Source of the DNA: Gigaspora rosea
Taxonomy: Eukaryota; Glomeromycota; Glomeromycetes; Diversisporales; Gigasporaceae
Direction of reading: 5' to 3'
DNA: 64,000 nt
NCBI GenBank assembly: GCA_003550325.1
Contig: QKWP01000411.1
Location: forward strand, 106,659 to 170,658
The number at the start of each line of letters is the position of its first letter. Position 1 is the stretch's first letter. The notes under the pieces were generated by a model. That model was given only the letters and a program-made list of their open reading frames with translations. It was not told the DNA's origin and made no database searches. A program made the translations under genes and the position numbers. Of the stretch, positions 53,832-64,000 are shown one piece after another.

Positions 53832-53963
53832 CAGTGTTGGCAATTGGACTAATTGGACATAATACAATTTTTATTGGACTTTATTGGACATATGCCCAAT
53901 TCCAATTAGTCATATGTCCAATTCCAATAAAATTTTATTGATCATTGTCCAATGCCAACACTG
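53832..53963. mobile_element. hAT MITE, 132 bp, perfect duplication ATTTTGGT
   Basis: ATTTTGGT occurs exactly before (53824-53831) and after (53964-53971). The ends CAGTGTTGGCAATTGGAC and GTCCAATGCCAACACTG are inverted repeats. The interior is made of CCAATT/AATTGG words. It is among the smallest complete hAT MITEs here and looks recent. Confidence 0.9.
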
Positions 53964-53971
53964 ATTTTGGT

Positions 53972-54950
53972 GGTACAATAGGAATAGGATTTATATAGAA
54001 ATTGAAAATATGCTACTAATAAAACTTTTTATAGTTATAATTAATTTTAGCCAAAATTTTATAATATATAGAACAATATGTTCTTTTTATAATAGCAAAG
54101 TTTTAATAAATAAAACTTTAAAAAATTTATCTTTTATATATTGTAAAGTTTCTCCCAGTTGGCTCAAATTTCTTCCAGTTACACAAAACAACTAATTTTG
54201 ATTGGTTGATATTATATGATCATCATATGATTTTTGTAAACAATTTATGATACTCTATCTTTAAATACCTGTTTCTCAGTGAATATTTAACTACTTTAAT
54301 AATTTTACTATCATTAGAATCAGAAGAATCTATTCTACAACTTTCAATTAATTTTTAAAAGTAATTTACTTAATAAAATATTTTTTAATTTTTAATAGAA
54401 AAAAATTTTACAATATGTTTTATATATAATTTAAAATTTGNAAATCTACATATATTATGATTCTAAATCATTGTTTACAATGCATATACTATATATTCAA
54501 AAAAATTTATCCTTTATGATATAAAAAATTAATTTTTATTACTTAAATTTTTTTTTTAATTTGAAATATATCGGGTACCCGATAAATACAGTATTAACTA
54601 GCGATAGATAACGGATTGCATCTATAGCACATATATGCAATGGTGGGAATATAAGTAAATTTCCGGTTATTCTTTACATTTATTATTTTTTTTAATTTAT
54701 TTTAATATTTTTTTTATTTTTCGCTTTTTTTTTTTTTATTTTATTTTATTTTTTGATCTTTTTTTTTTGATCTTTTTTTAATTTTTTTTTTTAAATTATG
54801 ACATGTTATTGGAACCTCGTTGAAGGCTTGAAATAGAGGTCACGAAGTTGTGTTTGATTTGGCGATTAAAACTAGAATAAAAAAAATAAGTAGTTTCTTT
54901 TTTTCGTTGTTGGTTTTTTTGGTTTTTTTCTTTAAACTAATACTTTATTT
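53972..54950. other. intergenic desert with an N at 54441
   Basis: A+T-rich with long T tracts at 54680-54800. The single N at 54441 indicates an unresolved base or joined contigs. No gene is seen. Confidence 0.4.
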
Positions 54951-55600
54951 TTGTAGGTTTGTTTCATATAAAAATCAGGATGATTCTAGGGCTTTCGTTG
55001 TTCAGTGCTATCGTTAAAGAAGTATGGAGATTTTTGGATTTCGTCGTTCGGTGCTGTAGATATGTTTTTTTTTTGTTTAAAACTATCACAAAGTCGTGTT
55101 TGATTTGGCAATTAAAACCAGAATAAAAAAAAATAAGTAGTTTCTTTTTTTTTTCTTTTTCTTTTCCTTTGAACATTTTTTTTCGTTATTGCTATTTTTG
55201 TTTTTTTTCCTTTGAACTAACACTTTTTTTTTTTTGTAGGTTTGTTCATATAAGAATTAGGATGGTTCTAAGGGCTTTCGTCATTTGGTGCCGTCATTAT
55301 AGGAGTATAGAGATTTTTGCTTTCATTGTTCGGTGCTGCAGATATGTTTTTTTTTTCGTATTTGCTTTTTTTTTTGTTATTTTTCCTTGAACTGACTTTT
55401 TTTTTTTTGTAGATTTGCTTTACTAGAAAACCGAGGCTTTTGTTGTTCGGTGCCATCGTTAGATGGTTCAGTGCTGCAGTTTTTTGGGCCTTCATTGTGG
55501 AGTATGAGGATTATGGGCTTTTGTCGTTTGGTGCTGTAGTTTTTGGAGATTTTGAGAGTACGGAGTCTATCTTTCCGGTTTCGTTAGTGATTTCAAGTTT
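54951..55600. repeat. tandem modules: poly-T, TAG, GTTTGTT..., GTTCGGTGCTG
   Basis: Three to four imperfect copies start near 54955, 55240, 55415 and partly 55500. Each has a poly-T tract ending TTGTAG, then GTTTGTTCATATAA, then AGGATGATTCTAGGGCTTTCG or a variant, then GTTCGGTGCTGTAGATATG. The T-tract plus TAG before each module looks like a 3' splice site, as if exons had been tandemly copied. Frames in several phases are open over single modules, but no gene can be built. Confidence 0.6.
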
Positions 55601-55764
55601 TAGCATTCTGGAAAAACACTGACTTTTTTGAATCTTGGACGTAATAATCTTGGATTAGAAAGAGAGAAAGCATTAGCTGATACACTTTCCAAAAATTCCA
55701 CGTCCACACTAACGGTGCCATCATTTCAGAATTTTCGTCGCTTTGGGTCTTGAAATTGTCGCAA

Positions 55765-56035
55765 TATAGTTTTTTTTTTTAATAAGTTCATAGTTTTTTT
55801 TTTTTTATATGTTCATCGCGATATTAGGTATTTTTTTATATAGTTAGGTTGTACTTAATTTTTTTTTTTGTAATATGTTCATTGTGAGATTAGGTTTTTT
55901 TTATATAGTTAGATTGTACATGATTTTTTTTTATACTGTAATATGTTCCTTGCGATATCAGGTTTTTTTTTATATAGTTAGGTTTTGTGTTTTTTTTTTT
56001 TTATACTGTAATATGTTCATCACGATATTAGTTTT
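55765..56035. repeat. T-rich minisatellite, unit about 60 bp
   Basis: Four copies of the unit: poly-T, ACTGTAATATGTTCATCGCGA, TATTAGGTTTTT, ATATAGTTAGGTTGTA. Differences are mainly in T-run length. No coding. Confidence 0.75.
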
Positions 56036-56089
56036 ATAATAAATTATTTTATAATAAATTAAACGCTCATTTTCATTAAGTGATATAAT

Positions 56090-56200
56090 CGACCAATAAA
56101 AATCGATCACGTGGATCACGTGGATCACGTGCTCAATCGAGAATGTGATTCACGTAATCAATTTTTATTGGTCAATTATGGGGTTGCTATGGCAACGGGT
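56090..56200. promoter_or_regulatory. three phased CACGTG E-boxes and an X-box-like palindrome
   Basis: CACGTG occurs at 56108, 56117 and 56126 (nine-base spacing, GATCACGTG units). It lies inside an inverted pair GACCAATAAAAATCGATCACG facing TGATTCACG...ATTTTTATTGGTC. At 56183-56196, GTTGCTATGGCAAC is one base from the symmetrical RFX X-box GTTGCCATGGCAAC. These are sites for bHLH and RFX proteins in fungi, but no gene lies nearby, so they may be transposon-borne. Confidence 0.45.
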
Positions 56201-57028
56201 CGCCATAAAATAATACCCAATATAAAAAAAATTTAAATTTCTAAATTTTTTTAGAATAGTTATATTAAATTTCTAGAAATAGGAGCTAATAGTCAAATTT
56301 AACCAATTTTACAAAGTTTTAAGCTTATTAGAAAAAAATTTTTTTATATATGAATATAATACAATTTTTATATTATTAAATAATAAATAAATAATAAATT
56401 TTATATATAAAATTTTAAAAAAATATATTAATATAAAAAAAAATTTTAAATATAATAAAAAAAAGTCTTTAAGAATAAATTTTATTACCTTAGTTTTAGC
56501 AATATTAATTCAAGTTTTGTTACCAAATTTTTTTATTACAAACTTGAATTCTAATAAATAATATAATAATTCATAATTAAACAGAAACTACTATTATATA
56601 CTTTAGATAAGTTTTTTTATATATACAATTAAAAATCAAAGGAAATTATAAATAAAATATATAGATTTTTTATTAAAATAATTTAAATTTAAATTATATG
56701 ATTTATTTAATTAAATTAGATACTTCAATCAATAAATATTTATTTATTTAAACAATAAAATAAAGTAAAACTTAATAATAAACTAAGATTATTATAAAAT
56801 AAATAATATAAATAATAGAAACAAACTAACAAAATAAAGAATAAATATGTATAAGTAAAGATATAGTATAAAAATATTAAGCATATTCCTAGTTCTAATC
56901 AACTTATCAACAATCACTTTAAAGATACTATATTTTACTAAAAAGCTTATTTTTACAAAATATTTTTATAAATTTAAAAAGCTTTTTTCAAATATTTTGA
57001 TTAATAATTTAATAAAATATTTTAACTA
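56201..57028. other. intergenic, extremely A+T-rich
   Basis: Nearly pure A/T with short hairpins. No gene or RNA was recognised. Confidence 0.45.
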
Positions 57029-57677
57029 TAGTGCAAGAAGCCTATACTCAACATGGTTCAATTTTTAAATCACTATAATTTTTTGTACAAGAGTTTTTAA
57101 AAAACTGACCAGTAACTTTGTAAAGCAATATTAGTTTTAGGGCGAATCTATTTGTAACCGTGGTTACAGTTCCGAGCCAATCAAATTGCTAGATTAGGTA
57201 TGACAAAAAAATTCAAAAAATTACAAATCGCAATAACTTCAAATTGTGCCTATGAAACCAATATTTTTTTCTAGCTAAAAATGCTTCTTAAAATGTTTTA
57301 TTATATAATAAACCTTCTTCTAACTCTAAATCTAACCCTAACCCTAATTTGGTTACTGTCACTACCAGTGACAAGCACATTTTTTCTTAGTTTTATAAAT
57401 TTTTCAAATATTTTTTTGAAAAACCTTCTCTATAAAAAGTTGATATGTTTTAAAAATTACTATTGTTTTTATATAATTACTATGTTTCAATTTTAACTAA
57501 CTTTAAAGTGCTATAATTTTTTATAAAGCCAATCTTTTGAAATCTAACTGGTAACTTTGTTTATTATAATAAGTTTTGCAAATTTGCCAAATAGATTATA
57601 AAAATATTGTTTTTATAAAAAGTTGATGTGTTTTAAAGTTATACTATTTTATTGTCTAGTATAGGCTTCTTGTACTA
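57029..57677. mobile_element. Tc1/mariner-like non-autonomous element (TA duplication)
   Basis: The left end TAGTGCAAGAAGCCTATACT and right end AGTATAGGCTTCTTGTACTA differ at one position, and TA flanks each side (57027-57028 and 57678-57679). The interior holds TCTAACCCTAACCCTAA, a telomere-like run, but no transposase. Confidence 0.65.
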
Positions 57678-57918
57678 TAAGTTTACAGAAATATATAACG
57701 GATCTTTTGTTTAATAAGTACAGTTGTCCCCTTCTACAATTACCTCCTATATAATCACAAACTCTATACAATTACATGATATTTTGATATCATTTGTTTT
57801 ATTATTAAAAACTCTTCTATATAATTACAAAAGGCTTATAATCACTATTACAATTTTTTAGAATTTGTTGAATGATTTTTATAATAAAATTACCTCTTTA
57901 CAATCATATTTATATATA

Positions 57919-58068
57919 GGGGGCCCCACAGCAAAAGGTGATGATAGACTAAAAAATTTTTTTTGTAGTTTTTTAATATTATATTCTAAATAGTCTAATT
58001 TTTGCAAAAATAAAGTTTTTACAAAAAAAATTTTTTTTGAGTATCACCACTTTTTGCTATGGGGCCCC
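57919..58068. mobile_element. hairpin MITE with GGGGCCCC ends
   Basis: The left end GGGGGCCCCACAGCAAAAGG pairs with the right end TTTTTGCTATGGGGCCCC. The flanking ATATAG words may be the target duplication. The arms include GTGATGATA/TATCACCAC. The GC-only tips stand out in an A+T desert. Confidence 0.65.
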
Positions 58069-58079
58069 ATATAGTCATA

Positions 58080-59180
58080 GATAGTTGCTATATAGAAAAG
58101 TTATAAGTTTACTAATTAAATCAACTTTTATACAATAATTAAAGTTGTACAAAAGAATAAAATACACCTATTTTAAAATTTTTATACAAATTGGATAACT
58201 TTTTATTAGTATAGTTTTTATTTTATATATCAATGAATATAGCTAAAAAATTGTAATTTTTTTTTAAAGAAATGTAAAATAAAAAAATGTATTAATAAAA
58301 TATCAACTGATTTATATAAAAATTTTTAAGTAAATGTATTTTGTTCTTCTGAACAATGTTTATTATTGCATAATAATCAATTTGCATAGTATTATTTTGT
58401 CTTTTATATATAGCAACGATCATTGATCATATATAAAATTTTTTAAAATAAATTTTAAAAAATTTTATATATGACAATTGATTGTTGCTATATATAAAAG
58501 TAAAAAATAATACTATGTAAATCGATTATTATACAATAATTAAAGTTGTTTGAAAGAATAAAATATACTTACTTTAAAATTTTTATACAAATTGGATAAC
58601 TTTTTATTAGTATAGTTTTTCATTTTACATATCAACAAATATATAGTAGCTAAACAATTTGTTGAAGAAACGTTAAATAACAAAATGTATTAATGAAATA
58701 TAACAAAAATTTTAGAGTAAATATATTAGTTTTTCCAAACAACATTTATTATTGCATAATAATCGATTTGCATAGTATTATTTTGACTTTTATATATAGC
58801 AATAATTAATAATCATACATAAAAATTTTTTAAAATAAATTTTAAAAAATGTTTATATACAATTATTAATTATTGCTATATATAAAAGTCAAAATAATAC
58901 TATGCAAATTGATTATTATGCAATATTAAATATTATTGGAAGAACAAAATACATTTATTCTAAAATTTTCATGTAAATTAGTTAACATTTCATTAATACA
59001 TTTTTTATTTTATGTTTTTTTAAAAAAAATTACAAATTTTTAGTTATATTCATTGATACATAAAGTGAAAAACTGTACTAATAAAAAGTTATCCAATTTG
59101 TATAAAAATTTTAGAATAGGTATATTTTATTTTTCTAAACAACTTTAATTATTGTATAAAAGTTGATTTAATTAGTAAAA
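58080..59180. repeat. tandem array of long palindromes
   Basis: At least two large hairpins with centres near 58455 and 58835 share the same arm words: AACAATGTTTATTATTGCATAA, TTGCATAGTATTATTTTG, TTTTATATATAGCAA, and their complements in mirror order. Between them the unit AATTGGATAACTTTTTATTAG...TTAATAAAATATCAACTG is also symmetric. The block thus reads as alternating forward and reverse copies of one unit of roughly 190 bases. Confidence 0.7.
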
Positions 59181-59602
59181 TTGTAATTTATCTATACTAG
59201 TGATGCCACCGAAATTGATTTTTGAAAAGGCCTATTTCATCTTCATTAGAGAAAATTAAAATTTTTTATAAGAAAGAGCAAATAAAATTTATGTAGATAT
59301 ATTCCTTATAATTTCATCTATTCAACAAATAATTTCGTCTTTCAAGTAAAATAGGTCAAAAACAATTTTGTCTTTAAATTTTAATTTTGGGTTTTAGAAC
59401 CCGAAATGCTTTCATCCTCATGTATAATCTATACAACAACTATCTATAATTATATATAAAATTTTTAAAAAATTCTTCTATTAAATCACTTTTTTTATAT
59501 CAATTATAATTTGTGCATATAGAGGTAACCTTTATATAGTCATACTTTTTTATAATCATTGTATTAGTATGTGCTCAACTGTGTGATTATATGGGAGAAT
59601 TG

Positions 59603-60658
59603 TAAATACTATAAAAAAATTGTTTAAAGTGCTACAAGTTTTTTTAATTTAAAAAATATATAAAGTAAAGCTTTAACTTTAATCTTATTTACTTTTTGTA
59701 GATAGTTGATCAGAAGAAATTATTTGTAATAATTAAATTTTTGTGCTTTGTAGCATCTATTTATATATTGTTTAATAACAAGCAAATATACAAAATACTA
59801 GAAAACCTGTAGTAAAGTTGAGTAAAAAAAATAATACAAAATTAATAAAATTTATAGATTTTCTTGTTGATCATTCTAGAATCTAATTTTCTAATTAGAT
59901 ATATGCCCTGACTATAGTAAAACACAAACAAATTTGTCTGCATTTTTGTATTTTTTTTGGCTTTAATTTACTTTTTTAAAATATCAAAAAAATTAAATAA
60001 AACTTTGTACCATTATATTAGGAACCTGAACAATATATATAAAGATTATATTAGCTTTAATATAAACTTTTTAAATTTTTTATCTACTTTTATTAAAGCT
60101 AATTAACTATATTTTAGATATAAGCTTTAATATTTAATTAATTTTATTCAATTAACAAATATTATATTATTTTTTTAAAGTACTGCTATTCGCACTATAA
60201 TTAATACTATTTGTACATAATTCTTTAATTTTGTCACTTAAATATTTTAAATTTTAAACTTTTATTGATACTTATCAGCTAATAAGAAACATTATACAAT
60301 CTGATCAAAAATTGGATTAGCTAGTTAAAACCAATTCAATTTTTAATCAGACTGTATAATATTTTTTTATCAGCTAATATGATTATTTTAATAAGTTTTT
60401 GACCAAATTTGATAAATATTTTTTTATTTAATTCTATGAATTTGTAGAATTAAAATAAAAAAGTTTTTATCAAATTTGGTCTTTATAATATATATTTTTA
60501 AAAATAAAAAACTTTTATTAAAATATCTCTGTAAGTTCTTGATCAAATTTAATAAAAAATTTTTATTAATTTTACAAATTTGTAAAAAAAAATTTCATAG
60601 AATTTGGTCAAGAACCCATAGAGATATTCTTAATAAAAGTTTTCTTTCTTTTCAAATA
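59603..60658. other. intergenic, short hairpins
   Basis: 60410-60480 is a hairpin (ACCAAATTTGATAAATATTTTT facing AAAGTTTTTATCAAATTTGG), and 60525-60630 carries a similar one around TTGATCAAATT. Otherwise A+T-rich with no gene. Confidence 0.45.
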
Positions 60659-61842
60659 CAGTTAAACCTCCATATAGTCACCCTCTATATAGTCACAAAA
60701 CCAATATAATCACTTTTGTAAGTTTACCAACATTTTTACTATAATTTTTACCTCTATATAAGCACATTTGCATTATAATCACTATTACAATTATTATTTA
60801 CCATCTATATAAAACTACCCCTACATAATCACATCATTATTATAATATTTTGAATTAATTATTTTATTATTATAAATATTTTTTTATGTTATTAATTATT
60901 ATTTTTTAACAAGTAAAAATTTTTAAATTTGTTTTTTTTTAATAATCGATTATAATTGCTATATAAAAGTTAAAATTTATACTAAGCAAATCGAAAAAAA
61001 TGCTCTAAGTAACATTGTTCAGAAGACAAAATTACATATATCCTGAAATTCTCAAATAATTTAAATAACATTTTATTATTTGCTTTTACAATTTACATTT
61101 AGGTGAAAAAATTAAAAAAATTAAAAATTTTTTAACTTAATCGTAAATTATAAAGTGTATTAATAAAATTTTAACCAAATTATCTCAAAATTTCAGAGTA
61201 TATATAATTTTGTATCCTGAACAACTTTACTTATATCATTTATTGATTTACTTTAAATAATTGTAACTTTTATATGTAGCTACGATATACGATTATTTTA
61301 AAAAAATTTTTAAAAATTTTTTTTAAAATAATCGTATATCGTAGCTACATATAAAAGTTAAAATTATCTAAAGTAAATTGATAAAAATGATATAAATAAA
61401 GTTGTTCGGGATACAAAATTACATATATTCTGAAATTTAAGAAAATTTTATTAATACACTTTTATAATTTACAATTAAGTTAAAAAATTTTTAATTTTTT
61501 TAATTTTTTTCACCTAAACGTAAATTGTAAAGCGTAATAATAAAATGTTATTTAAATTATTTGAAAATTTCAGAATATATGTAATTTTGTCTCCTGAACA
61601 ATATTACTTAGTGCATTTTTTTGATTTACTTAGTATAATTTTAATTTTTATATGTAGCAATTATAATCGATTATTTAAAAAATAAAAATTTTTATTTATT
61701 AAAACTTCTATATAATCACTATTTTTTTTATATGCAATTTTATTATAATTATGATTATATAGAATTCCTTTATATTAGTCACATCTCTATATAATCACCA
61801 CTTTTTGTATCCTGAGGATATAATTATATGGAGGTTTGACTG
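60659..61842. mobile_element. pogo-like non-autonomous element (TA duplication)
   Basis: The left end CAGTTAAACCTCCATATAGT and right end ATTATATGGAGGTTTGACTG are inverted repeats with TA on each side (60657-60658 and 61843-61844). CAGT(Y)AAACCTCC(A)TATA is the style of pogo/Tigger-type termini. Sub-terminal CTATATA(A)TCAC words recur. The interior has a long hairpin (61280-61350, CTACGATATACGATTATTTT and its complement) and mirrored unit copies, but no coding sequence. Confidence 0.75.
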
Positions 61843-62084
61843 TATATATATTACAAAGAAGCTATATTAAAATTGTTTACAAGAAATTTTATTGAATATA
61901 TATCTCTGTAAGTTCTTGATCAAACTACTCCAAACTCAATAAAAATTTTTTATTTTAATTCTACAGATTTGTAGAATTCAAATAAAAAAATTCTTAAGAA
62001 CTCAAAGAGATATCTTTAATAAAATGTTTCTATTCTAAAAACATATATATATCAGTGAATTATATATACATAATCTTACATATG

Positions 62085-62530
62085 GGCTGATTTATGGAAT
62101 TGCCAATAACTTTTGATATACTAATCTATTTTTGAATAATTTTATTACCAAAATGTTGGTCTCGAAGAGACAGTTCTAATGAATCCAAAATCATCAAAAT
62201 CCAATCATAGGATCCCAAGATAATTAAGCTTTGTATAATTTTACTATTAACTTTTACTATGTAGACAATCAACATATGGATTGGTTTTACTATATAGACA
62301 ATCAACATATGGATTGGTTTTCATATATGAAAACCAATCCATACGTTGATTGTCTACATAGTAAAAGTTAATATAAAATTATATAAATCTTAATTATCTT
62401 GGGATCCTGTGATTGAATTTTGATGATTTTGGATTCATTAGAACCGTCACATTGAGACCAACATTTTGGTAATAAAATATTCAAAAATAGATTAGTATAT
62501 CAAAAGTTATTGGCAATTAATAAATCAGCC
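62085..62530. repeat. long foldback element, about 220-bp arms
   Basis: The left edge GGCTGATTTATGGAATTGCC and right edge GGCAATTAATAAATCAGCC begin two arms that pair almost throughout, including GGATCCCAAGATAATTAAG and AACTTTTACTATGTAGACAA. They meet at a tip of GGATTGGTTTTCATATATGAAAACCAATCC. TAT occurs on both flanks. The arm wording (ACAGTTCTAATGAATCC, ATCCAATCATAGGATCCCAA) is related to the 53075-53690 element. Confidence 0.8.
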
Positions 62531-62599
62531 TATATGATATAAGTTATTATGGCCCATAATATTTTAAAAATCTTATGATCAACATGGCATATTATATAA

Positions 62600-62830
62600 T
62601 TTATTACGAAATATTACAGAATTTATTTTGAAATATTTTGAAATATATTGCGAAATATTGTGAAATAGACCAAATAAAAAAATGCAACTTATCCCTCTTT
62701 GGAGTCACGGGGATAATATTTTGTATATTTTGTAATGTTTTTGCAATATTTTGCAATATTTTGAACCAATATACATATTCATATAAACATGTCTTTTTAC
62801 AGGTTTTTACAATATTTTGCAAGATTTCAC
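62600..62830. repeat. GAAATATT/AATATTTTGC-rich palindromic low-complexity block
   Basis: GCGAAATATT, TTGAAATATT and TGTGAAATA words on the left face AATATTTTGCAAT and ATATTTTGCAAG on the right, around a non-repetitive core (ATGCAACTTATCCCTCTTTGG). It resembles the simple-sequence palindromes inside the hAT MITEs, but no clean ends were found. Confidence 0.45.
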
Positions 62831-62935
62831 AATTTAATTATTTTTTTATTTATTATTATTTATTATACTTTATTAAAGGATTTTGATAAATTTAGCAGGT
62901 TGTAATATCGCAGTTTAATATTTAAAAAAATTAAA

Positions 62936-63101
62936 GTTAGGGTTAGGGGAGTAACAAAAATCAGGTGATTTTTTAGGGGGGGAGGGGGGTAAAAAAAGTT
63001 GAAATTATATATAAGAACCTGACTATTTATATATTGAGGAAGAGGGTGGGGGGTAGGCCTCTGATAAAAAATAATCAGGTGATTAATGACACTGCCCTTA
63101 G
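62936..63101. mobile_element. diverged relative of the 48168 MITE
   Basis: AAAAATCAGGTGATTTTTTAG on the left and AAAAAATAATCAGGTGATTA on the right share the ATCAGGTGAT core with the 48168-48328 element, and the right edge ends ATGACACTGCCCTT. A G-rich run (62977-62990) and GGAAGAGGGTGGGGGG lie within. The boundaries are approximate. Confidence 0.45.
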
Positions 63102-63144
63102 GGTCTGAACTGGTATTAATATTAGGTTAGAGATGCATATAAGG

Positions 63145-63250
63145 ACTAGAGCTTTGACCCGGGTCACAAAATAGTGACTCGGGCGGGTCAGATACTTATT
63201 CGGGTCATGACCTGGGTCAACAGGTCATCCAAACGATTATAAAGTTTTTT
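63145..63250. repeat. left end of the GACCCGGGTC hAT family, partner outside or lost
   Basis: TAGAGCTTTGACCCGGGTCA closely resembles the left end of the element at 23317 (TAGAGTTTTAACCCGGGTTA) and is followed by the same CGGGTCATGACC words. No right end was found before the window ends. Confidence 0.5.
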
Positions 63251-63780
63251 GCTTTTTCAATAACTAATTATATTTATTATTATTAGATCATAATGAAATT
63301 GACATGTGGGTTTTTATTTAACACTCTAACCTCATTTTTTTATACATATTTCATTTTAATCTAATCCGACACAATAATTACCGGTGAAATTTCTAGTTAC
63401 ACAATCAAGATAAGTAACTTATTTTTTGTTAATCAATTTTTTAGTTTTTTTTTAGCGTTTTAATATGGTCTTTTTTTATAGTGTCGAATTCTCTGGAGTC
63501 TTGATGCTTCATTTCTTGGTACCCTTTTTTTGCTAGTTTTGTCATTGGAGTCATCACTGAAGTCGCCGTTTGTCAGTGCTGTCGTTTTGGTTGATTGTAG
63601 TGTTAGTATTCTGGGTTTGTCATTTCATTCTTGTTGGTGGGTTGTCTTTGTCGTTGTTTCATGGAGTGGTATCTTTAGTGCCGCTGTTTCATAAAGCAGG
63701 TCTTTAGTATCGTCATTTTATAGGTGGTTATCTTTGGTGTTATCATTTTATTTCACAGGTGCATCACGAAATTTTATATA
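63251..63780. other. T/G-rich dispersed repeat sequence
   Basis: 63500-63560 (TTTCTTGGTACCCTTTTTTTG, GTCATTGGAGTCATC) resembles wording at 33560-33640. The remainder repeats TTTCAT(A)GGTG...TCTTTAGTGTC(A)TC words (63655-63760). No gene was recognised. Confidence 0.35.
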
Positions 63781-63817
63781 TAGATATTAATCGATATATA
63801 ACAGTTAATCGGTTTAT

Positions 63818-63923
63818 ATCGATTAAAAAATAACGATATATATCGATTAAAAAATAACGATATATATCGATTAAAAAATAACGATATATATCGATTAAAA
63901 AATAACGATATATATCGATTAAC
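63818..63923. repeat. 24-bp tandem repeat, TCGATTAAAAAATAACGATATA
   Basis: Four to five exact copies of a 24-base unit, containing the palindrome CGATATATATCG. Each copy is contiguous with the next and there are no spacers of different sequence, so it is a minisatellite. Confidence 0.9.
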
Positions 63924-64000
63924 TGGTATTTCTTTTTTCTTTTTAATATTTCAAATACATTCGAAATATTTTAGGACAATCTGTAACCTGGATCATATCA

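Larger units (their letters stand above)
57721..59602. mobile_element. pogo/mariner-like element with tandem long hairpins inside
   Basis: The left end CAGTTGTCCCCTTCTACAAT and right end complement CAATTCTCCCATATAATCAC are loosely inverted, with TA on both sides. CTATATAATCAC words near both ends match the pogo-like element at 60659. Inside are a nested 150-base hairpin MITE (57919-58068) and a series of long palindromes (58080-59180). No transposase frame. Confidence 0.5.

Noticed and set aside
63818-63923. CRISPR-like array
   Set aside because: The copies are directly adjacent with no unique spacers, and the sequence is eukaryotic.
45000-64000. Protein-coding genes in the last 19 kb
   Set aside because: All frames over 60 codons are A+T-driven or lie in repeats. 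None has a motif, biased third positions or convincing splice structure.

Overview
The window is very A+T-rich, intron-rich eukaryotic DNA that looks like an arbuscular mycorrhizal fungus (Glomeromycotina, most likely Rhizophagus). Three things point there. Ordinary fungal housekeeping genes carry short GT-AG introns of about 60-110 bp. There is an intact F-box/NLR-type leucine-rich-repeat protein and broken copies of two families that are greatly expanded in Rhizophagus: kinases with a Cys-rich N-terminus, and proteins with a SAM-like N-terminus and a nuclease-like C-terminus. The rest is a dense mass of non-coding DNA transposons. The organism call is an inference from sequence style and remembered families, with no database search behind it.

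Layout. Positions 1-3097 hold small inverted-repeat elements. 3098-4711 (-) is an F-box/LRR gene. 4.8-8.9 kb is a MITE field. 8923-9100 is a U2 snRNA-like gene with an odd gap in stem-loop IIa. 9814-10785 (+) is a six-exon four-helix membrane protein. 11274-20057 (-) is a complete, many-exon phosphatidylinositol 4-kinase III alpha (Stt4-type). It shares a roughly 0.56 kb divergent promoter with ARPC3 (20615-21372, +), the p21 subunit of the Arp2/3 actin-nucleating complex. 22270-26232 (+) is a VPS51 (GARP tethering complex) gene that now looks broken by a MITE in its 5' coding part, a 2.2-kb hAT-like insertion in an intron and several one-base shifts. 26.2-30 kb holds further relics, including a triplicated exon-like module.

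From 30 kb on, genes are sparse. There is a kinase relic (34.56-35.1 kb), a SAM/nuclease-like relic (36.58-37.72 kb), a second six-exon four-helix membrane protein (41600-42883, +) and a low-complexity basic protein (43663-44739, -). I see no gene in 45-64 kb. That part is repeat DNA: hAT, PIF/Harbinger-like, piggyBac-like and pogo/mariner-like non-autonomous elements, long hairpins and minisatellites.

The intact genes fit a picture of membrane identity and actin/trafficking: PI4P synthesis at the plasma membrane, branched actin, endosome-to-Golgi tethering. They are neighbours, not an operon, and co-regulation is suggested only for the divergent PI4K/ARPC3 pair. The most interesting material is structural. 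There are three-level nested transposons with readable target-site duplications, a composite foldback element holding a gene fragment between two nearly identical ends, tandem long hairpins, a U2 gene lacking the 5' strand of stem IIa, and a micro-exon that restores the conserved end of the PI4-kinase. Two single N positions (23726, 54441) mark uncertain assembly.
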